Assembly (NCBI RefSeq): GCF_010646885.2
Contig: NZ_CP050700.1
Span: 3,312,501-3,376,500, forward strand
DNA from: Desulfopila sp. IMCC35008
Lineage (GTDB): Bacteria; Desulfobacterota; Desulfobulbia; Desulfobulbales; Desulfocapsaceae
Direction of reading: 5' to 3'
DNA: 64,000 nt
Shown piece by piece: positions 43,858 to 53,816 of this stretch (position 1 is its first letter; the number at the start of each line of letters is the position of its first letter). The notes below the pieces were generated by a model. That model worked only from the letters and a program-made list of their open reading frames with translations. It was not told where the DNA came from and did no database searches. The position numbers and the translations under genes were made by a program.

Positions 43858-46230
43858 TCAAGCCTGTTTTTTGCCCGTTGTCTCTTTTTCTTTCTTGAGT
43901 AGCAGGATCTCGTTATCCACTGGGCTCATTGTGGTGTCGGGGATGATTGTTATCTCAGTATTATAGCGGCTTTCATGCTCCTGAATCTCATGTCTTTTCT
44001 GGTTAAGCAGGTATTGGGCCACATCCATCGGAAAGCGACATTCAACTCTTTCGACATGCTTTCTACTGGCGCCTGTCTGAATTCGACGCAGATAGAAAAG
44101 AGCGAGGGTCTCTACCGATCGAACGATTCCCCTGCCCTTGCAATGTTTACAAACCCTGTAATTGCCTGCTTCAATAGGAGCGCCTAGCTTTTGTCGAGAA
44201 ATCTGCATCAGGCCAAATTTTGAGATCCTGCTGAAGTCGACCTTCGCCTTATCCCGCTTCATGGCAACCTTCACCTCTCGCTCCACGTCCCGAATATGCT
44301 TTTTATTGCGCATATCAATAAAATCAACAACGATCAGGCCACCGAGGTCCCTGAGACGCAGTTGCCGGGCAAGCTCGCTGGCTGCTTCCATATTGGCCTG
44401 ATAGATCGATTGTTCAAAGTTTTTCCCCTTACTGGTCGAACCTGAATTCACGTCGATAGCAACCAGCGCCTCTGTTGGATCTATAACAATTGATCCTCCT
44501 GAGGGCAGGTTCACGTGAGGTTGATAGATAGATTCAATCTGATCTTCGACACTGTACTGATTAAATATCGGACGTGCGCCCTTGTGCAGGCGAACTTTGA
44601 CATTTCTGTGCTTTGACGGGAGCAGGGAGATAAACTTGTTAACCTGATCCCTGGCCTCATCAGCATCGACAAGGATTTCCTCAATATCAGGATCAAAGTT
44701 TTCCCTTAAGAAACGAAGAACACTCTGGTGGTCCTCATAGACCTGGCCAATTCCTTCCAGCTCCTGGGCTTTTTTCTTGATCTCTTCCCAAAGACTGAGA
44801 AGGTACCCGACATCACGAGCCAAGGCTGTTTTTGTGATATCGGCGCTGGCGGTGCGAACAATCCAGCCGATACCTTCAGGGATGTTCTGGGCGCTCATAG
44901 CGGTTCGAAGCTGCGAGCGCCTCTCTTCACCGGATATTTTTCGGCTGATACCAGACGAGTCCGAACCAGGCATCAAGACAACGCTTCGACCCGGCAGAGA
45001 GAGGTAGGTGGTCATATTGGCACCTTTCCTTCCCACTTCCTCTTTCACCACCTGCACCAGTACATCCTGCCCCTTTTCAACGACATCTGTAATACTCAGC
45101 TTTTTCCATTGATGCTCATCTACAAGCTTTTGAATGGTAGCACTGAGTTCCTGTTTGTAGTACTCAGGGTGAATTTCGCTAAACGGTAAAAAACCATTTT
45201 TCTCAGTGCCGTAATCAACAAAGGCGGCCTGCAGGTTCGGCTCAATGGCGACGATGCGCCCTTTATAAATATTATTCTTGGTCAGAGTCCGGTTAATAGT
45301 AGAAACATGAATAGACTCAAGCCGACCGTTTTCAAGCAAGGCCAGACGACACTCTTCCGGTTCCTCAGCATTGATGAGCAATTTGAGTACGACTTTATCT
45401 TTCTGAGCCCCTGTACCTTTTACGTCCGTATCAGTCTCATCTGGAAGTTCACCTGCGTTTTCAGTGGGCTGTGTCTCAGGTTCTCCCTGATCTTTGGCTG
45501 ATTCATCTTGAGATTGTTTGTTGTCGGCCCCTGAGGTTTCACTGCTGTCAACGTTATCTTTTTTGGGGCTTGCGGGCTTTTTCCTACTGCGTGGTTTTCT
45601 ACCGGCAGGCTTTTTCCTGGGCTGGGCAATAGCCGCACCAGTTGAACTTTCATCGTTTTCAGTGGTCGGTGACTCCGCAGGCAGGATTTCAGCAGATTCT
45701 CCAACAGGTGTCTCACCCTTGACAGCACTGCCACTTGTATCTGCAGGAGAGTCTGCCGGTTTTCTCCGGCCTCTGGTGGACGAACTTTTCCGTGGTGAAC
45801 GCCCAGTAGTTTTTTTAGGCGAAGAAGGCGTCTCGGATCCTTTTTGTTGTTTCTCTACCTCTTGAGCGTTTTCATCACTAACAGCAGAATCGGTCGTTAC
45901 AGCTGGCTTCACACGTTTTGAGCGACGTGCCGGTGCTGGCTTCTTCTTTTGAGAGACAGGCTTCTCCGCTGCCTGCTCATCAGGCTCCTCAGCTGTCGTT
46001 TTGCTTTTGACCGGGCTACTTTTACGAGGGGTTCGTTTTCGCCTTGCAGCAGGTTTTGCGGGGCTCTTCGGGGAGGAATCGTCCTGCTCCTCAGCAGGCG
46101 TAGGGGTGGCTGAAACCGGTGTTGAATCCTGTTCTTTCTCTACTTCAATTACAGTACTTTTCCACCATGCTCCTGTTGTTGCCTTTATCTTGGTATTCTT
46201 CTTTTCTTCTGTCTTTTTCTCTTCAGTCAT
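43858..46230 (-). CDS. rne: ribonuclease E/G family endoribonuclease with long low-complexity N-terminal extension
   Basis: This 790-residue enzyme cuts single-stranded RNA in mRNA decay and rRNA/tRNA maturation. The first 280 residues or so are disordered and rich in Lys, Pro, Ser, Arg and Glu with repeated short motifs (RRKRTPRKSS, GRSPRKSSS, GRKPRSRKKP). The S1-containing catalytic core follows (NIYKGRIVAIEPNLQAAFVD, YGTEKNGFLPFSEI), with 5'-sensor/RNase H-like parts and the metal site VAIDVNSGS ... VVDFIDM. The zinc-link is CKHCKGRGI. There is no long C-terminal scaffold. ATG 46230 (MTEEKK) follows GGGAATT. It lies just upstream of tRNA-Arg on the same strand. Confidence 0.93.
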   Translation of the reverse strand: MTEEKKTEEKKNTKIKATTGAWWKSTVIEVEKEQDSTPVSATPTPAEEQDDSSPKSPAKPAARRKRTPRKSSPVKSKTTAEEPDEQAAEKPVSQKKKPAPARRSKRVKPAVTTDSAVSDENAQEVEKQQKGSETPSSPKKTTGRSPRKSSSTRGRRKPADSPADTSGSAVKGETPVGESAEILPAESPTTENDESSTGAAIAQPRKKPAGRKPRSRKKPASPKKDNVDSSETSGADNKQSQDESAKDQGEPETQPTENAGELPDETDTDVKGTGAQKDKVVLKLLINAEEPEECRLALLENGRLESIHVSTINRTLTKNNIYKGRIVAIEPNLQAAFVDYGTEKNGFLPFSEIHPEYYKQELSATIQKLVDEHQWKKLSITDVVEKGQDVLVQVVKEEVGRKGANMTTYLSLPGRSVVLMPGSDSSGISRKISGEERRSQLRTAMSAQNIPEGIGWIVRTASADITKTALARDVGYLLSLWEEIKKKAQELEGIGQVYEDHQSVLRFLRENFDPDIEEILVDADEARDQVNKFISLLPSKHRNVKVRLHKGARPIFNQYSVEDQIESIYQPHVNLPSGGSIVIDPTEALVAIDVNSGSTSKGKNFEQSIYQANMEAASELARQLRLRDLGGLIVVDFIDMRNKKHIRDVEREVKVAMKRDKAKVDFSRISKFGLMQISRQKLGAPIEAGNYRVCKHCKGRGIVRSVETLALFYLRRIQTGASRKHVERVECRFPMDVAQYLLNQKRHEIQEHESRYNTEITIIPDTTMSPVDNEILLLKKEKETTGKKQA

Positions 46231-47034
46231 AAAAATTCCCTGCCGAAGCACTGTACTTCAATAGCACAAGAGTGCTTCGCACAACGTCTTCCTCAACCGC
46301 GTTATTCAATGCTGCGCATGCAACAACACAGTTTCAGAATACTTTTCGGTGATGTCAGTATATTAAACCTTTAATCCACCACCATCTACGACAGCCACTC
46401 ACTCAAATCACCTCCCACGGCAATAGAATATTTGTTAGTACCGAATCGGGACCCGGCAGGGAGGTTTTGATAAAACAACTGTCTCCAATTTCTTTTTTGA
46501 GGATACAACATCCTCCCGGTCATTAAAAGTTTGACGACCTGACCGGCTTTATTAAACGGCCCCAGTAGAACCGAAAAATCACTCCTCATGATTCAAGAAA
46601 CACCCTGTTATCCATTTACATGATAGGCGCTTCGGTTTGTAGATAATCGCCCTCCGACTATCGCATTTCAGCAGAATATTTAGATAGTAAAATGAGGAAA
46701 CCTCACAGACGACTTTTCAACTGAGTCAAGTGAACCATAAACCTGACGAGTCTGGAAAGCGTATTTCCCATACTCTTTTTTATGAAAATTTCACGAAAAG
46801 AATATGTAAGGCATTAAATAAGACAAATCAGTCTTATAATCAAGGTAAATCTATGACTTTAAACTTGACACTCAACGAGTAGAAACGTACACTTCACTGT
46901 TTATATAATTACAATTTTCATATTGAATTTGTGTCCATCATCAGATGGATCGATAAAACACCTGGATCAAAACTGTTACCACGTCATATCGCTCATCATA
47001 TAGCATATGACAAAATTCTCATAAGGAGCATGCT
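46231..47034. other. divergent intergenic region between rne and lptD
   Basis: These 804 bases should carry both promoters and the rne leader, which in other bacteria is autoregulatory. A 67-codon minus frame at 46386-46589 is not supported. I see no defined hairpin I would name. Confidence 0.5.
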
Positions 47035-49344
47035 GTGACATCCCGCCCGGTACACTTAACTGGATTAAAAACGTATGTTGCCACTTGTGCACTTTCTTCT
47101 CTACTGCTTCTTCCGGCACTTGCTGATGCGGAGTCTGTTTCAACGTCCGAATGGAATATATCGGCGGACAAAATAACCAGATATGAGGATCCTCAGTCGA
47201 TAGTCGCCGAAGGAAATATTATTCTTGAGAAGAAGGTTATGATACCTCCCAAAGTAGAAGTTTCTCAGGAAGACCTTACATCTTGGGACGAACTTCTCGG
47301 AGAAGAGATTGAAAAAACTGAAATCACAGCTGCCGAAGTAATTGAGCAAATTGATGCGGAAGCTCTCTACGAAATAACCTTTCATATCGAAGCAGACTGG
47401 ATCGCCTATGACGTAAGCAAGGAGGAGATCAAGGCTAGGGGCAATGTCAAGGTCGTCAAAGAGGACGACACCCTGCTGGCCGAATCGGGCAAGATTGACC
47501 TCAACACTGAAACCGGTTCGTTTACCGATGCAGTTATCATACGAAAAGAAGATGACCTGCACCTGGAAGGGAAGGTTATCGAGAAGACAGGATATAACAC
47601 CTACCACATTGAAAAAGGCTGGGTTATCACCTGTAAAATCGAAAACGGTGAAACACCGCCCTGGAGTTTTGGCAGTTCCGACACAGTGATCAAGGAAGGT
47701 GGTTATGCGTTCATGAAACATGCCACTTTTAACATCAAGGGAGTGCCAGTCTTTTATTCACCATATATGGTGGTGCCGGTAAAGAATACCCGCCAAACAG
47801 GTTTTCTTCTTCCTGAGCTTTCCCAATCCGACAACAGCGGCTTCGGTTTCAATATCCCCTTTTTCTGGAACATTAATGATTCGGTGGATATGACGTTTTT
47901 CCCCGAATATTACACCGACCGTGGTTTTATGCCTGGTGCGGAGTTTCGTTACGTAAAAGACACCTTCTCAAAAGGTTCAATAATCGGAAGCTACATAAAC
48001 GATGACAAGACGGACCCTTCTGAAACAGAGTATTATGAAGACACTGGTTTCACCCATACCAACAGTGATCGGTACTGGGTTCGTGGTAAAGCCGACCACA
48101 CCTTTGCCAACGACTGGATAGCCAGGGTTGATCTGGATGTTGTCTCCGACCGGGATTACCTTACAGAGTTCAATAGTGGTTATACCGGCTTTAAGGAAAC
48201 AGACGAGAGATACCAGGAGGTTTTCGGCCGTGGCTTTGACAACCGAACTGACTATACAAGAAAAAACACACTCAAGGTAGTAAAGACCTGGGGCGGTCAG
48301 ACTTTTGAAGGCAGTTTTTTGGCCGTAAACGATACCAAGGAAGAAGATGTTGACTCTGAAGAGCTCTGGAAGCTTCCATCATTAACCTATAAAGGTTTAG
48401 TGCCACTTGGTGATACCAGCATGTCTTTTGAATGGAACGCTGATTATGTCAATTACTGGCGTGAAGAAGGCGTTGGTGGCCACCGTGTCGATATTCGTCC
48501 CGCACTCAGCTCCTCTATTCCTCTTTCACCATACCTGGAATCTCGGGGTGAGGTTGGGGTCAGGGGTACCTATTACATGATAGACACATTCGGGGATGCT
48601 GTCTGGGAAAAAGACGACACCCAGGATAGATTACTAGCCGACGCCGAGTTTGAAGTGGCCACGACCCTTATGCGGGCATTCGATACGGATGGAGATGCTG
48701 CGAACGACTTCGATCACCAATTCAGACCATACGTAAAATACAACTATATTCCCGATGTAGATCAGGACGATCTGCCTAACTTTGACGGCGTGGATGATAT
48801 AGGTGAGGCAAACCTCATCACCTATGGTATTGACAATTATTTCAATGCATTCTCTGATGAGATTACACGTCAGATGGGTTTTGTGAAAATCTACCAGAGT
48901 TATGACCTGCGCAGCTCTGAATCTGACGAACCATTTTCTGATGTGTCACTCAGGATTAACCTTATTCCGATAGAGCGCCTCTCCTTAGTCTACGAGACTG
49001 ATTTTGATACGTATGGGGACGGTTTCGTCAAGCACCGCATAGAAGGTTATTATACCAACTCACGCGGTGATTATTTCAGCCTTGATTACAGCTTCAACGA
49101 CTCAAGTGATATCGAGCAAATCAATGGCTACCTCAAGGCTGCCTTGTTTGCGAATTGGTATGCCGAGCTTGAACTTGAACATTCCATCTCTGAAGATGAA
49201 ACAAATGTGGCTAATGTAGGTCTCATGTACCAGGCACTGTGCTGGTCTGTGGAGTTCCAGACACGTTATACCCCGGAAGAAACCAAGTACCTGCTGGTTT
49301 TCAACCTGGCGAATATCGGAACACCACTGGGTATAAACTACTAA
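47035..49344 (+). CDS. lptD: LPS-assembly protein LptD
   Basis: This 769-residue outer-membrane barrel inserts lipopolysaccharide into the outer leaflet with LptE. A signal peptide (TYVATCALSSLLLLPALADA) is followed by an N-terminal LptA-like OstA domain in two parts (WNISADKITRYEDPQSIVAEG, IKARGNVKVVKEDDTLLAES). The LptD C-terminal barrel starts near residue 225 (GVPVFYSPYMVVPVKN, RQTGFLLPELSQSD) and runs to the end with many alternating aromatic strands. The GTG start follows AAGGAGC. An insertion of acidic residues (about 65-110) interrupts the OstA domain. It leads a plus-strand run of four envelope and nucleotide genes. Confidence 0.94.
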   Translation: MTSRPVHLTGLKTYVATCALSSLLLLPALADAESVSTSEWNISADKITRYEDPQSIVAEGNIILEKKVMIPPKVEVSQEDLTSWDELLGEEIEKTEITAAEVIEQIDAEALYEITFHIEADWIAYDVSKEEIKARGNVKVVKEDDTLLAESGKIDLNTETGSFTDAVIIRKEDDLHLEGKVIEKTGYNTYHIEKGWVITCKIENGETPPWSFGSSDTVIKEGGYAFMKHATFNIKGVPVFYSPYMVVPVKNTRQTGFLLPELSQSDNSGFGFNIPFFWNINDSVDMTFFPEYYTDRGFMPGAEFRYVKDTFSKGSIIGSYINDDKTDPSETEYYEDTGFTHTNSDRYWVRGKADHTFANDWIARVDLDVVSDRDYLTEFNSGYTGFKETDERYQEVFGRGFDNRTDYTRKNTLKVVKTWGGQTFEGSFLAVNDTKEEDVDSEELWKLPSLTYKGLVPLGDTSMSFEWNADYVNYWREEGVGGHRVDIRPALSSSIPLSPYLESRGEVGVRGTYYMIDTFGDAVWEKDDTQDRLLADAEFEVATTLMRAFDTDGDAANDFDHQFRPYVKYNYIPDVDQDDLPNFDGVDDIGEANLITYGIDNYFNAFSDEITRQMGFVKIYQSYDLRSSESDEPFSDVSLRINLIPIERLSLVYETDFDTYGDGFVKHRIEGYYTNSRGDYFSLDYSFNDSSDIEQINGYLKAALFANWYAELELEHSISEDETNVANVGLMYQALCWSVEFQTRYTPEETKYLLVFNLANIGTPLGINY

Positions 49345-49354
49345 CTTTATCCGC

Positions 49355-50323
49355 ATGCCGACCCATTACGACATTTTCAACGGTGATGCGGACGGCATCT
49401 GCGCCCTGCATCAGTTGCGCCTTGGAGAACCAAAGTCTGAGGCGCAACTGATTACAGGTGTCAAACGCGATATCCGACTACTTGCCAGCCCCCACCTCGA
49501 AAAGTGCCATAACTGTACTCTCACGGTTCTTGATGTTTCCCTCGACAGTAACAGGTCAGACCTGGAGAGATTACTCTCAAACGATAATCGAATACGCTAT
49601 ATCGATCATCATTCAGCCGATCCAATCCCGAAACATCCGCTTCTCACCAGTACGATCAACACCTCAGCAGAGGTATGTACCTCGCTCCTCGTCAACGAGA
49701 TTCTTGACGGCATGTTTGCAAGCTGGGCGGTATGTGGTGCCTTTGGCGACAACCTGCACAGTTCAGCCGACAGACTCATCAGGAAGTACAGCACCACCGA
49801 TAGTGATGCTCTTAAATTCAGGGAAATAGGGGAACTGCTCAACTACAACGGATATGGGAGTTCACTCGAAGACCTGCATTTTGATCCGGCAGAACTGTAC
49901 CGATCTGTTTCCCATTTCGAGGATCCGCTCATTTTTTTCCACGAAGCAGAAGAACTGTCTACTTTGCGGGAAGGTTTTAAAGAAGATGCAGAGCGTGCCT
50001 CTTCCATAACCGAACACCCTACCAAGGGGAAAAACAGGGTTTTCTTTTTTCCGGATGCATCCTGGGCAAGGAGAATTTCCGGCAACTTCAGTAACAAACA
50101 GGCCCGTTCCAAACCCGAATCCGCCCATGCCCTCATTACTCACAATCCGGATGGGACACTGCGTATTAGTGTGCGGGCTCCACTTGCCGACAGGAAAAAC
50201 GCCGATGTTCTCTGCAAACAATTCCCCGGTGGTGGCGGCCGGGCAGCAGCAGCCGGAATAAACAGCCTGCCGGAAACCGAGCTGGATAGATTTTTTCAGA
50301 CATTCAACAAGCTCTACTCCTGA
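49355..50323 (+). CDS. DHH-family phosphoesterase
   Basis: This 322-residue DHH superfamily protein has FNGDADGICALHQL (DxD metal motif), LTVLDVSLDSN and YIDHHSAD (DHH). The substrate domain ends in FPGGGGRAAAAGIN, the DHHA1 glycine box. Short-oligoribonucleotide or cyclic-nucleotide cleavage is the family theme; this member has no PAS or membrane part. It starts 10 bases after lptD and is followed closely by mltA, so they are probably co-transcribed. It is not closely similar to the DHH protein at 9005. Confidence 0.88.
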   Translation: MPTHYDIFNGDADGICALHQLRLGEPKSEAQLITGVKRDIRLLASPHLEKCHNCTLTVLDVSLDSNRSDLERLLSNDNRIRYIDHHSADPIPKHPLLTSTINTSAEVCTSLLVNEILDGMFASWAVCGAFGDNLHSSADRLIRKYSTTDSDALKFREIGELLNYNGYGSSLEDLHFDPAELYRSVSHFEDPLIFFHEAEELSTLREGFKEDAERASSITEHPTKGKNRVFFFPDASWARRISGNFSNKQARSKPESAHALITHNPDGTLRISVRAPLADRKNADVLCKQFPGGGGRAAAAGINSLPETELDRFFQTFNKLYS

Positions 50324-50357
50324 TTGAATATTCCATCACAACTCCACACGATGGTCA

Positions 50358-51566
50358 ATGTCAGAGACTCTACCCCTCAACAGAGCAAAACAAAATATCC
50401 GATTGATGAGACGACTCGTTCTTGCCCTTATTGTTGCCCTGGTTTTCAGTAGCTGCACAAGAAGTCCTGTACGGCTTCTTCCCGAACAGGATTATCCCAT
50501 TTTCACCGATGATTACAAGCGTACATCCCTGCTTCAAGTCGCCGAAAGTCAGCTCCGCTATATCAATTCACTTCCGTCAGACCATACCACTTCAGTCCTT
50601 GATAAAAGATTTACCAAATCGCAACTTGCAGACTCACTCAAACTCTTTATAAGGATAGTCAGGGACACACCAGGAACCCTGGAACTCAACAAGCAAATCA
50701 AAACATCCTTTCATGTTTTTAAAGCCAGCGGCAAATCCGACAGGTGGTTTGGTGAAATGTTAGCCACTGGCTATTATGAACCGCTTTTTGAAGGGAGCCT
50801 CTACCCTGACTCAACCTACAGGTACCCACTTTACAAGCGACCTCGACAACTGATATCCAGACAGGAAAACAACACGGAAGGAAAAAACGATACCTTGGTC
50901 GGTCGACTTGACCCAGAAGGGCAATTCATCGAATTCTGGAGCCGTTCAGAAATTGAGACAAAAGGATATCTCCGGGGCCAGGAACTGGTATACCTGAAAA
51001 ATCGTTTTGACGCCTTTCTGCTGCACGTCCAGGGATCAGGCAGAATTCGCTTGCCCGATGAAACTATTCAAACCGTAAGGTTTGCAGGGCATAATGGTCA
51101 CACCTACAACTCTATTGGAAAATTACTGGTCGATGAAAATAAAATGACCTTAGCTGAAGCGTCTGTACCTGCTATACGAAGCTACCTTGATGCATACCCT
51201 GAAGATATAGAAAGAGTTCTTCATCATAATCCACGATATATCTTCTTTACCTGGGGCGATAGCAGCCCCCCCAGTGGCAGTATGGGTGTACCACTTACCG
51301 CCGGAAGATCTATAGCCATTGACCGCACTACACTTCCTGCAGAACTTATTGGTTATCTCTTAACAGAAAAACCACAGATCGATTCGGACGGCACAATCCT
51401 CAAATGGGTACCACTTCGCCGATTTGTCATGCCTCAAGACACTGGAGCCGCCATCAAGGGACCGGGGAGGGTCGATTTATTTCTCGGTAGTGGCAAGTAT
51501 AGTGAAGTAGCTGCAGGTAACATGAAACAGACGGCCAATCTCTTTTTCCTTATCGCTAAAGATTGA
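50358..51566 (+). CDS. mltA: membrane-bound lytic murein transglycosylase A
   Basis: This 402-residue enzyme cleaves peptidoglycan to 1,6-anhydromuropeptides. It has the MltA fold (ATGYYEPLFEGSL, YPLYKRP, FDAFLLHVQGSGRI) and a C-terminal 3D (double-psi barrel) domain with VPLTAGRSIAIDR and DTGAAIKGPGRVDLFLG. The catalytic Asp is expected in the 3D domain's Asp-rich motif. A lipoprotein signal ends in lipobox VFSSC; the hydrophobic core begins at an internal ATG (50406), so the true start could be there. Outer-membrane anchored. Confidence 0.93.
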   Translation: MSETLPLNRAKQNIRLMRRLVLALIVALVFSSCTRSPVRLLPEQDYPIFTDDYKRTSLLQVAESQLRYINSLPSDHTTSVLDKRFTKSQLADSLKLFIRIVRDTPGTLELNKQIKTSFHVFKASGKSDRWFGEMLATGYYEPLFEGSLYPDSTYRYPLYKRPRQLISRQENNTEGKNDTLVGRLDPEGQFIEFWSRSEIETKGYLRGQELVYLKNRFDAFLLHVQGSGRIRLPDETIQTVRFAGHNGHTYNSIGKLLVDENKMTLAEASVPAIRSYLDAYPEDIERVLHHNPRYIFFTWGDSSPPSGSMGVPLTAGRSIAIDRTTLPAELIGYLLTEKPQIDSDGTILKWVPLRRFVMPQDTGAAIKGPGRVDLFLGSGKYSEVAAGNMKQTANLFFLIAKD

Positions 51567-51584
51567 CCATCAGGGACATCTAAT

Positions 51585-52400
51585 ATGGACTACCGCCCAG
51601 TCATTACCTTGACTACTGATTTTGGCCTTGCCGACGAATTTGTCGCATCCATGAAAGGCGTTATCCTCTCTATTGCGCCCGAGACATCCATTGTAGACAT
51701 CAGCCATCTCGTAGCACATGGGAATATTAAAGAAGGAGCATTCCTGCTGCAGCGCACATATCCTTTTTTCCCAGCTGGAACCATACACTGTGTGGTTATT
51801 GATCCGGGGGTGGGAACTGACAGGCACATCCTTGCCACAAAAAGCACGGGCCAGGTGTTCGTTGCGCCGGACAATGGGTTGCTCAGCCCAATCCTTCGGG
51901 ATACGGATCGCCTCGAAGCAATTCATGCCGTTACGAACAGATCTCTATTCAACACTCGTGTATCTAATACTTTTCATGGCAGAGATATCATGGCACCCGT
52001 TGCAGCCCATCTGGCAGCCGGGCTCAATATAAAGGAAGTTGGTGATCAACTGACATGTGGTGATTGTGTTATAGTGCCGCAAATAAAAAGCAAGATTCAA
52101 TCCAGCAGACTCATAGGTGAAATAATCCACATTGATAGATTCGGAAATATATGCACCAATATCACCCTCTCTGAACTGGCCAACCTCTCCCCCACCCATG
52201 ACATAATCGTCCACGTTGGATCGTATAGCATCAGCGGAATGACCAAGAGTTACGGGCATGTCGGCGACGGTGAACTACTGGCTCATTTCGACAGCCACGA
52301 CCATCTGGAAATAAGTGTATCGGGTGGTTCTGCGGCACTCCTAACAGGCAGTCGCCCCGGTTCAATCGTTACCGTAGAACAACGTAAAAGCCACCATTAA
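51585..52400 (+). CDS. SAM hydroxide adenosyltransferase (S-adenosylmethionine hydrolase, adenosine-forming)
   Basis: This 271-residue DUF62-family enzyme splits SAM with hydroxide to adenosine and methionine. N-terminal motifs are LTTDFGLADEFVASMKG, VIDPGVGTDRH and FVAPDNGLLSPI, with FHGRDIMAPVAAHLA. The C-terminal beta domain contains IHIDRFGNICTNI. It lies 19 bases after mltA and probably ends that operon, converging on aroA. The biological role in bacteria is not settled; SAM homeostasis is the usual suggestion. Confidence 0.92.
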   Translation: MDYRPVITLTTDFGLADEFVASMKGVILSIAPETSIVDISHLVAHGNIKEGAFLLQRTYPFFPAGTIHCVVIDPGVGTDRHILATKSTGQVFVAPDNGLLSPILRDTDRLEAIHAVTNRSLFNTRVSNTFHGRDIMAPVAAHLAAGLNIKEVGDQLTCGDCVIVPQIKSKIQSSRLIGEIIHIDRFGNICTNITLSELANLSPTHDIIVHVGSYSISGMTKSYGHVGDGELLAHFDSHDHLEISVSGGSAALLTGSRPGSIVTVEQRKSHH

Positions 52401-52521
52401 CCCGAATTTCTCACAAACATTTTACCAAAATCTTTTAAAGCATTCTGATGGAAGCCCATGAGCCTAAATATAGCCAACTCGGATTTTGACAGAATCTTCA
52501 CCGGAGATCAGTCCACCCAGC

Positions 52522-53793
52522 TTAACCACGCAACAATTTAAATCTTTGCCAAAAATCAGGGAACGACTTGGCCACACAATTTTCCCCGGTAATCTTTACT
52601 CCAGGTACACGTAAACCAGCCACCGCAAAACACATGGCCATGCGATGATCTTCATAGGTCTCAATCTCAGCTCCGTGCAATCCTTCGCCACCATTACCGT
52701 GGATTATCATTGAATCCTGGAATTCCTCTACCTTAGCCCCCATCTTGGAGAGTTCCGTCACCACCGCACTCAAGCGATCGCACTCCTTGATCCGGAGATG
52801 CTCTATGTTTTTTATCTCTGTCTTACCATTGGCAAAGGCAGCTACAACAGCCAGGGTGGGCACGACATCAGGCATGTCACCCATATCGACGGTTATCCCC
52901 TGCAGAGGGTTGTTTGCCGTTACTGTAATTCCACCCTTTTCACTTGTGACATCACAGCCCATCCGCCCCAACAAGGGGACCAGCATGGCATCTCCCTGAA
53001 GGGAAGGAACAGGGACATTGGTCACTGTAACCCTGCCGCCGGTTACGGCTGCCGCAGCCCAGAAATACGAGGCATTGGAAGCATCACCTTCAACCTGATA
53101 TTCCCTTGCGGAATAACACCCCTGTGGTATGGAAAACCAACTGAAATCCGGTGAGTTTTCCACATAGATGCCAAAATCTGCCATCACAGCCAGTGTCATG
53201 CCAACATAGGGTTTGGAGAGGACCTCCCCCTCCACCCGCAGAACGGCTGGTTTCTCAGCATAGGGTGCCACCAGCAGCAACGATGAGAGGTACTGGCTCG
53301 ATTTCCCTTCCGGTAAAACGGTTTCACCACCAAGCAATCCTTTCGCTTTAATATTCAGCGGGGGACAACCAGTGCCATGAACCGATTGAATGTCAACCCC
53401 CCATCCCTGCAATGCCTGCATAAGAGGGCCGATAGGACGCTCATGCATTCTCTTATCACCATCAATAACAAAGTCGCCCTTCCCTAAAGATGCAACAGAA
53501 GTGAGAAAACGGGTGGCGGTACCGTTATTCCCGAGATAAATGGGATTATCACCAGGTTTAATCACCCCACCCTGCCCCTCAACACTCCAGCCATCATCCC
53601 TTTTTTCCATGGTAACCCCCATCTCGGCAAGTGCCTTGGAGGAATACTCAGTGTCCTCACTTTTCAGGGGACCAAGCAACCTGCTTGTACCTGATGCAAG
53701 TGCTGAAGCGATAAGGGCTCGTTGGGTAAGACTTTTAGAACCGGGTACGGCAAGTGCCGCATCAATATTTGGTAAAGGGGTTATTTCAATCAT
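52522..53793 (-). CDS. aroA: 3-phosphoshikimate 1-carboxyvinyltransferase (EPSP synthase)
   Basis: This 423-residue enzyme makes EPSP from shikimate 3-phosphate and phosphoenolpyruvate. Conserved blocks are VPGSKSLTQRALIASALA (phosphate/PEP site), LGNNGTATRFLTSVA, the substrate loop EGKSSQYLSSLL, LRIKECDRLSAV and YEDHRMAMCFAVAG. The motif LGNNGTATR has Asn-Gly-Thr-Ala-Thr, where many enzymes have NAGT. Downstream of aroE on the same strand with a 23-base gap, so co-transcribed for aromatic amino acid synthesis. Confidence 0.96.
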   Translation of the reverse strand: MIEITPLPNIDAALAVPGSKSLTQRALIASALASGTSRLLGPLKSEDTEYSSKALAEMGVTMEKRDDGWSVEGQGGVIKPGDNPIYLGNNGTATRFLTSVASLGKGDFVIDGDKRMHERPIGPLMQALQGWGVDIQSVHGTGCPPLNIKAKGLLGGETVLPEGKSSQYLSSLLLVAPYAEKPAVLRVEGEVLSKPYVGMTLAVMADFGIYVENSPDFSWFSIPQGCYSAREYQVEGDASNASYFWAAAAVTGGRVTVTNVPVPSLQGDAMLVPLLGRMGCDVTSEKGGITVTANNPLQGITVDMGDMPDVVPTLAVVAAFANGKTEIKNIEHLRIKECDRLSAVVTELSKMGAKVEEFQDSMIIHGNGGEGLHGAEIETYEDHRMAMCFAVAGLRVPGVKITGENCVAKSFPDFWQRFKLLRG

Positions 53794-53816
53794 GTTCGTA
53801 TAATCGCAAGTAATGT

